A stretch of 60,937 nt of DNA, taken from Deltaproteobacteria bacterium. GTDB taxonomy: Bacteria > Desulfobacterota > Desulfobacteria > Desulfobacterales > Desulfobacteraceae. The stretch lies in contig JAQIBP010000168.1 of the NCBI GenBank assembly GCA_027858995.1, positions 1-60,937 of the forward strand. The letters run 5' to 3'. Shown piece by piece: positions 27,872-37,293 of the stretch. Each line of letters opens with the position of its first letter. The first letter of the stretch is position 1. The position numbers and the translations under genes are program-made. The notes under the pieces were generated by a model. The model did no database searches, was not told where the DNA came from, and was given only the letters and a program-made list of their open reading frames with translations.

Positions 27872-29650
27872 CTACGCTTTTATTTTTTTAATATGGTCAT
27901 TGTAATATGAAATAATATCTCTTCTGTCTATAAGACCTATAAGACTGCCGGCTTCATTTTTATCCATAACCGGCAAACTATCAATATTTTTCTGGGTAAG
28001 CTTTAACAATACTGTGTTCAAGTCTTCCAAAAGAGTAGTATGAATCAGATCTGTCACCATAATATCTTTCATGACAACCAGTTGTTCTATGTGCATTGTA
28101 AATATCACTTCTCTGACATCATTGGAAGAAAAAATTCCTGATACGTCTCCGCTGTTATTGATAACAGGAAAATAGTGCTGTTTAGTGGTTGCAAATATTT
28201 TTTTAAATTCACTAAAAGGCATATCTTCATTCACACACCTGACCTCTTTTATCAGATGTTGTAAATCACCTATTTTCAGAGTTTGGAGAACATCCATCAT
28301 AACCTCGCCGGCATGGGCTGGAGAATCAATCCTGGATTTAAGTTGATTTTCAAAGATAGTCCACTTTTTGCTGAGTAGATAGCAGATTGAACATACCAGA
28401 AGGCTTGGCAGCAAAAGATGGTAGGAGTTGGTCATCTCACTGATAAAGATAATGGTTGAAATGGGAGTATTGGATGCAGCAGCAAAAAAGCCTGCCATAC
28501 CCACAATAACAAAAGAGCCGGGATTGGTTACAATGGAAGGTATAAACAGGTGAAAAATTTTACCCACAGCTCCGCCCATGGCTCCTCCAATAACAATTGA
28601 TGGGCCGAATACCCCGCCACTGCCACCGGAACCAATGGAAAACGAGGTTGTAAATATTTTACCGAGTGCCAGGGCAATCAAAACAGGGATAGCAACTTGA
28701 TTATAAATTGCCTGCTGAGCCATTCCATAGCCAAATGCAAGGGTATAGGGAAGAAAAAATCCAATAATCCCTGTAAGCAGACCACCTATTGCAGGTTTTA
28801 TATGGTTTGGGATTGAAAACTTTTTAAATATACCAATTACCCCGTAAAATACTTTAATATACAAAATAGCTGTAAGAACAAGGACAAAGGATAAAACAAT
28901 ATAAGGACCTAATTCCAGAGGATTGGTAAACAGAAAATCCGGAGAGTCAAACAGTGTTCCCCACCCAAAGACAAGACAGAAAGTACAATATGCAACAACA
29001 GAAGATATACCTGCAGGTATTATAACTTCAGATTCAAAATCAGGATCACGATATAAAACTTCTGCTGCAAAAAGTGCTCCTGCAAGGGGAGCACGAAATA
29101 TTGCCCCTACCCCTGCTCCAATACCGGCAGCCATCATTATTCTTCTCTCCCTTTCAGAAAGATTGAATTTTGTGGCAAGAAAAGAGCCAAACCCTGCACC
29201 GATCTGTGCTATGGGACCCTCCCTGCCGCCTGATCCCCCGGTTGTCAATGTTATGGTGGAGGCAATTGTTTTTATGAAGGGAATTCGACTGCGGATAAAT
29301 CCGCCTTTATGATGGTAGGCATCAATGGCAGCATCTGTTCCATGGCCTTCTGCTTCAGGAGCAAAGGTATATACAAGCCATCCGCTTACAAGACCGCCGG
29401 CAGCCGGTAAAATCAAAAGTATCCATCTATTAAAATCAGTTTTTGTATGGGGTAAAAGAAGATGTTCTCCAGCTGGAGCATCAGGTCTGTAACCTGCCAT
29501 GAGATCCAGAAAATAGTGCATGCCAAGACCGCACAAATAGTGGAAAAGAATGGCACCACAGCCTGCAATAAGACCGATCAATACAAAGTAAAACAGCCAC
29601 CTTCCTGCAACAGCGATATCATGTGACCTGACCTTCTCTCTAAAACCCAT
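27872..29650 (-). CDS. CLC-family chloride channel/transporter with two CBS domains
   Basis: 592 residues. About ten or more hydrophobic helices form the CLC core, followed by a CBS pair (from about residue 450). The gating glutamate is E144 in GGREGPIAQIG, and GSGGSGGVFGPS is the third selectivity segment. The first selectivity motif is GHGTD (102-106) rather than GSGIP. At the internal proton-pathway site the sequence is APLAGALFAAEVLYRD, where V198 aligns with E203 of the E. coli antiporter. This favours a channel-like protein without proton coupling, although the inference depends on a from-memory alignment. It lies 5 bp downstream of the aminotransferase gene. Confidence 0.9.
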   Translation of the reverse strand: MGFREKVRSHDIAVAGRWLFYFVLIGLIAGCGAILFHYLCGLGMHYFLDLMAGYRPDAPAGEHLLLPHTKTDFNRWILLILPAAGGLVSGWLVYTFAPEAEGHGTDAAIDAYHHKGGFIRSRIPFIKTIASTITLTTGGSGGREGPIAQIGAGFGSFLATKFNLSERERRIMMAAGIGAGVGAIFRAPLAGALFAAEVLYRDPDFESEVIIPAGISSVVAYCTFCLVFGWGTLFDSPDFLFTNPLELGPYIVLSFVLVLTAILYIKVFYGVIGIFKKFSIPNHIKPAIGGLLTGIIGFFLPYTLAFGYGMAQQAIYNQVAIPVLIALALGKIFTTSFSIGSGGSGGVFGPSIVIGGAMGGAVGKIFHLFIPSIVTNPGSFVIVGMAGFFAAASNTPISTIIFISEMTNSYHLLLPSLLVCSICYLLSKKWTIFENQLKSRIDSPAHAGEVMMDVLQTLKIGDLQHLIKEVRCVNEDMPFSEFKKIFATTKQHYFPVINNSGDVSGIFSSNDVREVIFTMHIEQLVVMKDIMVTDLIHTTLLEDLNTVLLKLTQKNIDSLPVMDKNEAGSLIGLIDRRDIISYYNDHIKKIKA

Positions 29651-29655
29651 TATTA

Positions 29656-30966
29656 TTAACTTTTTCTAAGGTCATTGATACCGTTTAAAATTATGCCAAA
29701 CAGTGTTTCAACATCACTCTCTTCAAGACAGGAAAAGGCCACCCTGATATTGTTATCACCAATGGAAATCAAGCCTGTTCCATAATTTTCAAGAAGATGA
29801 AGTCTTAGTGCTTCAGCATTGACATCTTTAAGCCGGATACACATGAAATAGCCGGAATTAAATGGATAGACATCAAATGCATCTTGATATTTCGGATCTT
29901 TTAAGACCTCTTTCATTTTCAAAGCTCTATTTTTCAAAAGATCGAATTTCTCTTTTTTATAAACTTCGTAGTTTGCATCTGCCATGGATTTTAAAAGAAT
30001 GGTCTGGCTTAAATGGGAAGCATTGGAAATATTTCCCCTGATGCACCCTGCACTCTTTTTTTCCAGAGCCAGCAGAGTGTCAGCATCATTTCCTGCAACT
30101 CCATAGGTGATAAAACCTGTTCTAAAACCCCAGACATAGTCTTCTTTAGTTGCACCATCAAGTTTTACAGCTACAATTCTCTTGTCAGCTCCTGCAAGCC
30201 TTGCAAATATGGATTCCTTACTTGTCTGTTCTTCAAAAAAAAGTCCAAAATATGCATCATCACAGGCTGCAACCACATTGGTTCCCTTTTGGGCAACATC
30301 AATAAGGATTTTTGCAACTCTGTCAGCTTCAGACAGACTTAAAGAGTATCCAGTTGGATTATGGGGGAAATTTAATACTGTAATAATTTTATCATTTTTT
30401 TCAGCCTGTTCTTGAATAACCTTTTCAAAGGATTCCAGATTAAACCGGGTCAGTTTTTCATCATATGCTTTGTAATGAATTATCCGTGCTTTGTTTCTAA
30501 CACAAAATGTCATATTATAATTGCCCCACATCATATCAGGCAAAACAATCACATCATCGGGATTAATCCACATATCAGACAGTATGCTGACACCGTGGGT
30601 TATACCGGAAGTTACAACTGGAAGGCTTATTTGTCTGCCGCCAAGAGATGAATTCTTCTTATACAAACTCTCTTTCCATCTCTTTCTAAGTTCAGGAACG
30701 CCAAATGATGGTGCATAGGGCAGATAGTTATCAGGTTCAATACCTTGAATATATTTTGTAATGGAAGAGAGACTGAATACTTTGTTCCCCTCTTTAGCAA
30801 TACCTATTGTGGCATTGATTTTATCTGCTTTTTGCTTGGCTTCAGCACTTTGACTTAAAATACCTTTTGGAAAAAACAGCTCTCTGCCCATATCAGAAAG
30901 CATTTCAAAAATGTAAGGGTTGGATCCATTAATAATTTTATTTAATTCTTGTGCAATAGGATTCAT
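29656..30966 (-). CDS. class I/II pyridoxal-phosphate aminotransferase
   Basis: 436 residues of the fold-type I aspartate aminotransferase superfamily. The substrate and cofactor motifs are LNFPHNPTGYSLS, CDDAYFGLFF (Asp binding the PLP ring nitrogen) and DGATKEDYVWGFRTGF, with the Lys expected to hold PLP and the Arg its phosphate. The length and the N-terminal ILSQSAEAKQKADKINATIG resemble a distinct bacterial subgroup, not AspC itself. The exact amino-acid substrate cannot be told. It is close to the CLC gene on the same strand, with no evident metabolic link. Confidence 0.85.
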   Translation of the reverse strand: MNPIAQELNKIINGSNPYIFEMLSDMGRELFFPKGILSQSAEAKQKADKINATIGIAKEGNKVFSLSSITKYIQGIEPDNYLPYAPSFGVPELRKRWKESLYKKNSSLGGRQISLPVVTSGITHGVSILSDMWINPDDVIVLPDMMWGNYNMTFCVRNKARIIHYKAYDEKLTRFNLESFEKVIQEQAEKNDKIITVLNFPHNPTGYSLSLSEADRVAKILIDVAQKGTNVVAACDDAYFGLFFEEQTSKESIFARLAGADKRIVAVKLDGATKEDYVWGFRTGFITYGVAGNDADTLLALEKKSAGCIRGNISNASHLSQTILLKSMADANYEVYKKEKFDLLKNRALKMKEVLKDPKYQDAFDVYPFNSGYFMCIRLKDVNAEALRLHLLENYGTGLISIGDNNIRVAFSCLEESDVETLFGIILNGINDLRKS

Positions 30967-31040
30967 AATAAACTCTTATATAAAGATTTAAATATATAAA
31001 AAAAACTCTGCAGTTATATTACAGCTAAAACCACAGAGCT

Positions 31041-31135
31041 TAAATAGTGCCCGCCCAAAAACCACTAATTTGCCCAATTACGGCGTTGGTAAAAACCAAT
31101 TCTATAAAATCAGGTAATCCTCGAAATACTATTTG
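31041..31135. repeat. dispersed repeat, copy A (partial)
   Basis: The first 49 bp match 41756-41804 at about 88 percent, including the shared segment CCAATTACGG and later AATCCTCGAAATACTA. The terminal TAGTG end is present but no opposite inverted end is visible, so this copy looks truncated. It sits between the aminotransferase start and the PxxKW gene end. Confidence 0.6.
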
Positions 31136-31143
31136 AGCAGAGG

Positions 31144-31416
31144 CTATTTTCTTTTGGAAGCTTTAATCGGGTTAATCTTCTGTTTTTTAGTGGCTGCAGC
31201 AGTTTTAACATGGGTTGCAATGTTACACTCGCCGTTTTTCCATTTCAGTGAAGGATCAGGAGCAGCAGTGCAGTATACACCTGTTTCAAATTCTGATGTT
31301 CTCCTGCAGCCTTTGCATTCATCAATAATTGATAGACAGGCACCTTCATTGTAGGTGCAGCCGCTTGCTGCCATAAATACGCACTCATCACCTTGTCGGA
31401 CAGTTGTACAAATCAT
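31144..31416 (-). CDS. PxxKW family cysteine-rich protein
   Basis: 90 residues with eight cysteines. The name-giving motif is present as PDPSLKWKNGEC near residue 55. The first half carries CVFMAASGCTYNEGAC and CKGC. The C-terminus is Lys-rich (ATKKQKINPIKASKRK). The family is found mainly in anaerobic deltaproteobacteria and has no assigned function; the Cys pattern suggests metal or disulfide binding. It is probably monocistronic. Confidence 0.75.
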   Translation of the reverse strand: MICTTVRQGDECVFMAASGCTYNEGACLSIIDECKGCRRTSEFETGVYCTAAPDPSLKWKNGECNIATHVKTAAATKKQKINPIKASKRK

Positions 31417-31708
31417 AATAATAATCCTGTATATTTATCTTTGTAAATTGAATTCATAAAAACCGCCATGTGGCGAATCTGCCTGATCGCTGCACAACAA
31501 AATATAAAAGAGTAGAAGTTTATAGCTTGTTCTTCCATATAATTTAATATGAACTATAATGTTCCATAACCCGAAATAATTATCACAACATCAATTAAGT
31601 GTCAATATTTTTGATTGTTTTTGATCAGGAAAATAAATTGCTTTGAACAGTAAATTACTGTACTGTGCATAAAGTAAAAATCAAAAACAGAATTTAAAAA
31701 AATAGGTC

Positions 31709-32707
31709 ATGATAATAGATAAAGCCAGAGAAGTATTAAAAATAGAAGCTGACAGTATTTTAAAATTAATAGAAAATATTGATTCCTCTTTTGAAGAACT
31801 TGTTAACGCCATATGCTCTTCCACAGGGCGGGTTGTAATTTCAGGGATTGGCAAATCAGGCCTTATTGGTAAAAAAATTGTTGCCACCCTTATTTCAACT
31901 GGAACAAATTCAATGTTTCTGCACCCGGTTGAAGCCCTGCACGGAGATCTGGGAATGGTGAACAAAAATGATATTTTCATAGCTATTTCCAATAGTGGAG
32001 AGACCAGTGAACTCAATCAACTGCTGCCGGTAATCAAGGATATCGGGTGCAAACTTGCAGGGTTCACAGGAAAAATCGACTCTACCATGGCTCAATTTTG
32101 TGATATTGTGATTGATACAGGTGTTGACAAAGAAGCATGCCCCTTTAATATGGCTCCCACTTCCAGTACAACAGCCCAGCTTGCAATGGGCGATGCCCTT
32201 GCAGTTGTTTTGATTACAAAAAAGAAATTCAAAAAAACAGATTTTATGAAATCCCATCCTGGAGGAATCTTAGGGCAGCGCCTTAGTTTCAGGGTTGGTG
32301 AAATTATGTTTAAGGCCTCAAAAGCACCATGTGTATTAGCAGGGTCTACCATGAGCCTTGCCATAGAACAAATGGACAAATTCAGTCTCGGTGCTGTGAT
32401 TGTCCTTGACAGAGAAGAGAAGCTTAAAGGAATCATCACTGACGGAGATATAAGACATTTTATCGCCAAAGACAAAGATAGCCTGAACACCAGGACAGTG
32501 GATGCATTTATGAGTGAAGATCCATACTCATTAAGTGCAGATTCATTTTTATACGAAGCATTGAATCTAATGGAAAAATATCAGATTACAGTGCTGCCTA
32601 TTGTTGATAAATCAAACAGACTTGACGGGCTTTTGCACTTACATGATATTCTTGGAAAAGGATCATTTCAATTTAATGGGGCAGTCAATGACAAATCTAA
32701 ATTTTAA
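31709..32707 (+). CDS. kdsD: D-arabinose-5-phosphate isomerase (KdsD/KpsF)
   Basis: 332 residues. An N-terminal SIS domain (GIGKSGLIGKKIVATLISTG, SNSGETSEL, TSSTTAQLAMGDALA) and a linker HPGGILGQRL lead to two CBS domains. This order and length match KdsD/KpsF. The enzyme converts ribulose-5-phosphate to arabinose-5-phosphate for Kdo synthesis, hence LPS. The next gene starts inside its last 20 bp. Confidence 0.93.
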   Translation: MIIDKAREVLKIEADSILKLIENIDSSFEELVNAICSSTGRVVISGIGKSGLIGKKIVATLISTGTNSMFLHPVEALHGDLGMVNKNDIFIAISNSGETSELNQLLPVIKDIGCKLAGFTGKIDSTMAQFCDIVIDTGVDKEACPFNMAPTSSTTAQLAMGDALAVVLITKKKFKKTDFMKSHPGGILGQRLSFRVGEIMFKASKAPCVLAGSTMSLAIEQMDKFSLGAVIVLDREEKLKGIITDGDIRHFIAKDKDSLNTRTVDAFMSEDPYSLSADSFLYEALNLMEKYQITVLPIVDKSNRLDGLLHLHDILGKGSFQFNGAVNDKSKF

Positions 32708-34007
32708 TACTGAAATTCCAACTATTGGAGAGGCAAAAATCGAATCTCCTTTAAAACGCCATGCAAAAAAAAGGGGCTCTGCAAAAAAATTTGTTTCCGA
32801 TGATGCAAGGATTATTGCTGATGTTCAAATGGATAATCTTAAGACATCTTTGAAAAAAAATCTCAGTTTTGACCAGGCAGGACCCAGGGAAAAAATATAT
32901 TTTGATCCAAGTAAACTCAAATGCGCCATTGCAACCTGTGGAGGGCTGTGTCCCGGTTTAAATGATATTATCAGATCAATTGTACTGGAACTTTACCATA
33001 TCTATAGCGTTAAGACTATTTATGGGATAAAACACGGGCTCCAGGGATTTATCCCTGAATTTAAACACGATGTCATTGATTTACATCCTGGTTCTGTTTC
33101 AGGAATTCAGGATACCGGCGGATCAATTTTAGGTTCTTCAAGGGGAACCCAGGATATTGACCAAATAGTTGATTGCCTTGAAAGAATGACTATTCGTATC
33201 CTTTTTATGGTTGGTGGTGACGGGACTTTAATGGCATCTAAAAAAATTGCTGAAAAAATTGAAAAAAGAGGCTTGAAAATTTCTATTATCGGTATTCCCA
33301 AAACCATTGATAATGACATTCATCTGGTATCGAGATCTTTTGGATTTGATACTGCAGTTGATGTTGCAACCCTTGCCATAAAAGGTGCACACAATGAAGC
33401 TGTTGCATATCCCAACGGGATAGGCTTGATTAAACTCATGGGAAGGCATTCAGGATTTCTTGCTGCAACAGCAGCCCTTGCCCAGCAGGATGCCAATTTT
33501 GTTCTTATTCCTGAAGTTGATATTTCCCTCTATGGAAAAACCGGTTTTCTACAGGCTCTTGAAAATAGGATTAATCGACGGAAACATGCAGTCATAATTG
33601 TTGCTGAAGGTGCAGGCCAGAATTTATTTGAAGAGCAGGAAAAACAATTTGATCCTTCCGGAAATATAATACTGCAGGATATTGGCCTTTTTCTTAAAAA
33701 TAAAATCACACAATGGTTTAAAGGAAAAGATATGCCTGTTTCAATAAAATATATTGATCCAAGTTATATTATCAGAAGTCTCCCAGCTAATGCCAATGAC
33801 AGTGTATTCTGTGGTTTGCTCGGCCGTGAAGCCGTTCATGCCGGCATGGCTGGAAAAACCAAATTACTGGTCAGCTTCTGGAATAATCATTATGTACACA
33901 TTCCCATGGATGCATCTTCAGGAAAGCGCAAAAAAATAGACCCCCAGGGAAGACTCTGGCAGTCAGTATTGGAAGCCACGGGTCAGGACGCCTCTTTTAC
34001 CGAATAA
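32688..34007 (+). CDS. 6-phosphofructokinase (ATP-type signature of the long, plant-like group)
   Basis: About 439 residues from the ATG at 32688 (MTNLNFNTE), with GGGG six bases upstream. An ATG at 32676 or even 32601 is possible. The PFK fold is clear: ATCGGLCPGLNDIIR, then GGDGT at the nucleotide site, PKTIDNDI at the active site with the catalytic Asp, and GRHSGFLA. A Gly after GGD together with a Lys before TID is the pattern of long ATP-dependent PFKs from plants and protists; PPi enzymes have Asp at the first site. ATP use is therefore predicted. It overlaps kdsD and, convergently, the LppC-like gene by 11 bp. Confidence 0.88.
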   Translation: MTNLNFNTEIPTIGEAKIESPLKRHAKKRGSAKKFVSDDARIIADVQMDNLKTSLKKNLSFDQAGPREKIYFDPSKLKCAIATCGGLCPGLNDIIRSIVLELYHIYSVKTIYGIKHGLQGFIPEFKHDVIDLHPGSVSGIQDTGGSILGSSRGTQDIDQIVDCLERMTIRILFMVGGDGTLMASKKIAEKIEKRGLKISIIGIPKTIDNDIHLVSRSFGFDTAVDVATLAIKGAHNEAVAYPNGIGLIKLMGRHSGFLAATAALAQQDANFVLIPEVDISLYGKTGFLQALENRINRRKHAVIIVAEGAGQNLFEEQEKQFDPSGNIILQDIGLFLKNKITQWFKGKDMPVSIKYIDPSYIIRSLPANANDSVFCGLLGREAVHAGMAGKTKLLVSFWNNHYVHIPMDASSGKRKKIDPQGRLWQSVLEATGQDASFTE

Positions 34008-35703
34008 TTTCAACAAATTTACCTTTTTTGATTGTCATTAAAAAAAGCTGTCTGTGGGCGATGCCATTTTCATCAAAAATAGTATTTCCGGTTACTCCTT
34101 CAAAAATCCGCCTGCCCTGCAAAGAGTCTTTTAACTTCTCTCTCGAATCAATGTATTCATCCATGGCAAATGTTAAAAGTATTGATGCTGTATCATAGGA
34201 TATGGCTTCAAGAAATTTCGGTTTTATATCAAACATGGATTCAAATTTATCTGTAAACTCAATGACAGCCGGGTTCTGGCTGTTATTAAAAAAACCATCA
34301 CTGATTACAGCATTCTTATTATATCCCCTGGCATCCTTTAAAAGGCTTTTATGATGCCACAAATTTGTTCCGACAAGATAAATATCTTTGGCATCGTTAT
34401 ATGCAAGCTGCGGTAGTATCATATTTACTATGGAAGGTGAATCAGGAATAAACAAAGCCTCAAAGTCAATCTCAATTTTTCCTTCTTCCTCCTGCTTTAA
34501 ATTTTTTAGAATATCAGATGGTAAAAATTGTATATTTTCAAATTCAATGGGTTCGGGCTTTAAAACATCAGGAACAGGATAATATTCTCCTGTAAGCTTT
34601 TGTATGGGCTCTTTAAAATCTGTTTTTTTGCCGTCATAGGATTCAACACCAACAATTTCACCTCTGTACTGGTCTACAATATCCCAGAAAAGCTCCATAT
34701 ATATTTTACCATATTTTTCATCAGGATAGAGGATGGCCACTTTTTTAACACCAAGTTCCTGGAACAGATAAGCTCCAAGTGTCTGCACCTGCATCCTGGG
34801 CGTAATAAAATTTGCAAACAGATAATCTCCCAGTAGAGGAAAATCGGTTTTCTGTGTTAAAGCGATTAAAGGAATTTTAAGTTTTTGAGCTTCAATGCCT
34901 GCCTTATCAATACTCAACAGAGGTCCTATAATCCCTGCAACATTTTTTTTATGTAATTTTCTCACACCCTGGGCAGCAATTTCAGGATCTGCCTTAGTAT
35001 CTATAATTATGATCTTGAATTGTTTAGAATATTTATTTGACAACTCCTCTATTGCCATCTGGATTCCAGTTAATACTCTCTGTCCAAAAAGGGCATATTT
35101 GCCTGTTAAAGGCAAAAGACAACCTATGGTGTCTCTTGCAAACATTGACTCTTTTAAGGCCTCAACAAGTCCGAGAGTTTCTGAATGGTAAGAGTGATCC
35201 GGATATTCAGACAAAAAAGTTTCAAGTGTTTCTATTGCTTTGACAGTATTGTTTTCCAGAGCATAATTTAAACCAAGCCAGTACAGCAAAAGAGATCTTG
35301 GAATCTTAATATTTTTTATCCCGATAAACTCTTTTATCACCATGGCAGGGGTTTGTGAAAGCAATGATTCAATATCTGCTATAAGCTTGGACATTTCTGG
35401 TCCATCTGATTGGACTGAAGCCTGGTCAAAAGCCTGATTATATAAAAAGAGAGCATCCTGATAATTTTCCTGCAATGCAAATTCACTTGCCTGGTCAGAT
35501 AAAATCTTTACTATTGAAGGTTCAAGCTGTTCTTCTCTGGCTGTTTTATCCTTGTCTGATGTAACTTGTTCGTCTTTTGGAACCTGCTTGTCCTTATCAG
35601 CAGAAGGTGCTACGGGCATTTTTGCACATGAGGACAGGCTCAGAATAACAGTGCAGATTAACAGCAAGCTATAATGTAAAAGATTAGAATATTTAACATT
35701 CAT
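33997..35703 (-). CDS. LppC-like lipoprotein (penicillin-binding protein activator type)
   Basis: 568 residues. It has a lipoprotein signal with lipobox LSSC (cysteine about residue 26), a Lys/Asp/Glu-rich linker and TPR-like helices (about 60-180). From about residue 190 there is a periplasmic-binding-protein fold (CLLPLTGKYALFGQRVLTGI, then VAGIIGPLLSIDKAG). The order lipobox, TPR and type I PBP is that of LpoA/LppC, which activates peptidoglycan synthases from the outer membrane in Gammaproteobacteria. In Deltaproteobacteria the ligand or partner is unproven. Its 3' end overlaps the PFK gene. Confidence 0.8.
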   Translation of the reverse strand: MNVKYSNLLHYSLLLICTVILSLSSCAKMPVAPSADKDKQVPKDEQVTSDKDKTAREEQLEPSIVKILSDQASEFALQENYQDALFLYNQAFDQASVQSDGPEMSKLIADIESLLSQTPAMVIKEFIGIKNIKIPRSLLLYWLGLNYALENNTVKAIETLETFLSEYPDHSYHSETLGLVEALKESMFARDTIGCLLPLTGKYALFGQRVLTGIQMAIEELSNKYSKQFKIIIIDTKADPEIAAQGVRKLHKKNVAGIIGPLLSIDKAGIEAQKLKIPLIALTQKTDFPLLGDYLFANFITPRMQVQTLGAYLFQELGVKKVAILYPDEKYGKIYMELFWDIVDQYRGEIVGVESYDGKKTDFKEPIQKLTGEYYPVPDVLKPEPIEFENIQFLPSDILKNLKQEEEGKIEIDFEALFIPDSPSIVNMILPQLAYNDAKDIYLVGTNLWHHKSLLKDARGYNKNAVISDGFFNNSQNPAVIEFTDKFESMFDIKPKFLEAISYDTASILLTFAMDEYIDSREKLKDSLQGRRIFEGVTGNTIFDENGIAHRQLFLMTIKKGKFVEIIR

Positions 35704-35788
35704 CTATTTTAATTCCATTCCATAATATTTTTATTTACCAACCGCCATAATCATACAATTTAAGGAAGACTATATGAAGATTGCAAAA

Positions 35789-36700
35789 TTATGTCAAAAA
35801 ATCTTTTATCAGATTTTTAGTCTCTTCAAACTGAGAAGGTCTAACCCAGTTAATTTCTCTCTCCTTGTTAAACCATGTAAACTGTCTTTTGGCATATCTT
35901 CTTGTATCACGCTTCAGCAGCCTTACGGCTTCTTTCCAGTCAACTTCACCTTTAATGAACATGCCCATATGTTTATACCCTATAGACTGCATGGGTTTTA
36001 AATCCAGAGAATACCCATTTTCAACAAGGGTTGTAACTTCTTTGAGCAAACCTTGAGAGAGCATGATATCAACCCGTTTATTAATACGTTCATAAAGTTT
36101 TTCCCTATCTGTATAAAGCCCTATTTTGATAAAATCATACCTGTTTTTATCAAAATTATGGTCTGTTTTCTGGTCAGAAATTTTCTGCTTATTTGTCTGA
36201 TAAAACTCCAGGGCTCTGATTACCCTGAAAGAATCATTGGGATGGAGTCCTTTTGCACTCTTTGGGTCACACTCTTTAAGCTTTTGATAAAGATACAGAC
36301 GTCCCTTCTCTTCAAGTTCCCTGTTCAATTTTGATAATGTTTTTTCACAAACGGGTTCAGATCTGAACAGACCATGCAGGAGAACCTTGATATAAAGGCC
36401 TGTGCCACCTGCAATAAAAGGGGTTTTCCCCTTGGCAAAAATCTCTTTGATTACCCTGTCAGCAGCTTTTGCATACATGGCAGCATCAAAGTTTTCCCTG
36501 GGATCAAGAAAATCAATTAAATGGTGTGAAACAAGTTTTTGCTCTTTACCATCAGGTTTTGCAGTTCCAATATCCATGTGTCTGTATATCTGCATTGAAT
36601 CAGCCCCGATGATCTCACCGTTAAAACGTTTTGCAAGTTTTATTACAAATGAGGTTTTGCCGATCCCGGTGGGGCCGCAGATTATAATTATTTTTTCCAT
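35789..36700 (-). CDS. miaA: tRNA dimethylallyltransferase MiaA
   Basis: 303 residues, standard length. The P-loop is GPTGIGKTS (9-17), then DSMQIYRHMDIGTAKP and FIAGGTGLYIKVLLHG. The C-terminal part has RDTRRYAKRQFTWFN. MiaA transfers a dimethylallyl group to A37 of tRNAs reading UNN codons. It is upstream of the LppC-like gene on the same strand and divergent from dsrC. Confidence 0.96.
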   Translation of the reverse strand: MEKIIIICGPTGIGKTSFVIKLAKRFNGEIIGADSMQIYRHMDIGTAKPDGKEQKLVSHHLIDFLDPRENFDAAMYAKAADRVIKEIFAKGKTPFIAGGTGLYIKVLLHGLFRSEPVCEKTLSKLNRELEEKGRLYLYQKLKECDPKSAKGLHPNDSFRVIRALEFYQTNKQKISDQKTDHNFDKNRYDFIKIGLYTDREKLYERINKRVDIMLSQGLLKEVTTLVENGYSLDLKPMQSIGYKHMGMFIKGEVDWKEAVRLLKRDTRRYAKRQFTWFNKEREINWVRPSQFEETKNLIKDFLT

Positions 36701-36781
36701 TATTATTGCAAGTTAAAATTCCTGAATGGTTAAAGTATCCCTTTATAACATTATTTTTAATTAAATCTAAATGATTTTATA

Positions 36782-36810
36782 TTGACAAATACCTACTTGT
36801 TAATATATGT
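36782..36810 (+). promoter_or_regulatory. candidate sigma-70 promoter for dsrC
   Basis: TTGACA at 36782-36787 is followed, after 16-17 bp, by TATATG/ATATGT at about 36804-36810. It lies some 80 bp before the dsrC start, leaving a leader. The -35 is perfect and the -10 is weak. Confidence 0.4.
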
Positions 36811-36889
36811 TTAGTTTTTATATATAGAAGCTGAGACAAAATGTCTTAAAATGATAGTAAAGTTAACAAATTACAGGAGGTAAGGTTAA

Positions 36890-37207
36890 ATGGCAACAGT
36901 AGATTTTGAAGGTAAATCTTTTGAAATAGATGAAGATGGATTTCTTCTTGATTACAATACATATTGTGTTGAGTGGGTTGATTATGTAAAAGGTCAGGAA
37001 GGTATTGACGAGATGAATGACGAACACTGGAAACTTATAAAAGTTCTCCAGGATTATTATGAAAAAAATGGTATTGCACCAATGGTTCGTGTTCTTTCCA
37101 AGCTGACCAAGTTTAAACTTAAACACATTTATGAACTTTATCCCTCAGGTCCTGGAAAAGGTGCATGTAAAATGGCTGGTCTTCCAAAACCAACAGGATG
37201 TGTATAG
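36890..37207 (+). CDS. dsrC: DsrC, sulfur-carrier substrate of dissimilatory sulfite reductase
   Basis: 105 residues, exactly the DsrC/TusE fold. The flexible C-terminal arm carries both redox cysteines: C93 in GKGACKMAG and the penultimate C104 in PTGCV. In sulfate reducers DsrC binds the sulfur from sulfite at these cysteines as a trisulfide, which is then reduced at the membrane. TusE lacks the first of the two. The SD is very strong (CAGGAGGTAAGG), fitting a highly expressed protein. It is monocistronic, with a terminator at 37245-37277, and is not next to dsrAB, as is usual in this group. Confidence 0.97.
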   Translation: MATVDFEGKSFEIDEDGFLLDYNTYCVEWVDYVKGQEGIDEMNDEHWKLIKVLQDYYEKNGIAPMVRVLSKLTKFKLKHIYELYPSGPGKGACKMAGLPKPTGCV

Positions 37208-37244
37208 TATAAAAATCAAATCAACTATTTGTATTTAAAATTTT

Positions 37245-37277
37245 AAGAGCTCTGCATTTTTATGCAGAGCTTTTTTT
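37245..37277 (+). terminator. rho-independent terminator after dsrC
   Basis: Stem AGCTCTGCAT (37248-37257) pairs perfectly with ATGCAGAGCT (37262-37271) across a TTTT loop and is followed by a run of T. It ends dsrC transcription before the Ahb-type gene. Confidence 0.92.
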
Positions 37278-37293
37278 ACATGGGATCAATAAA

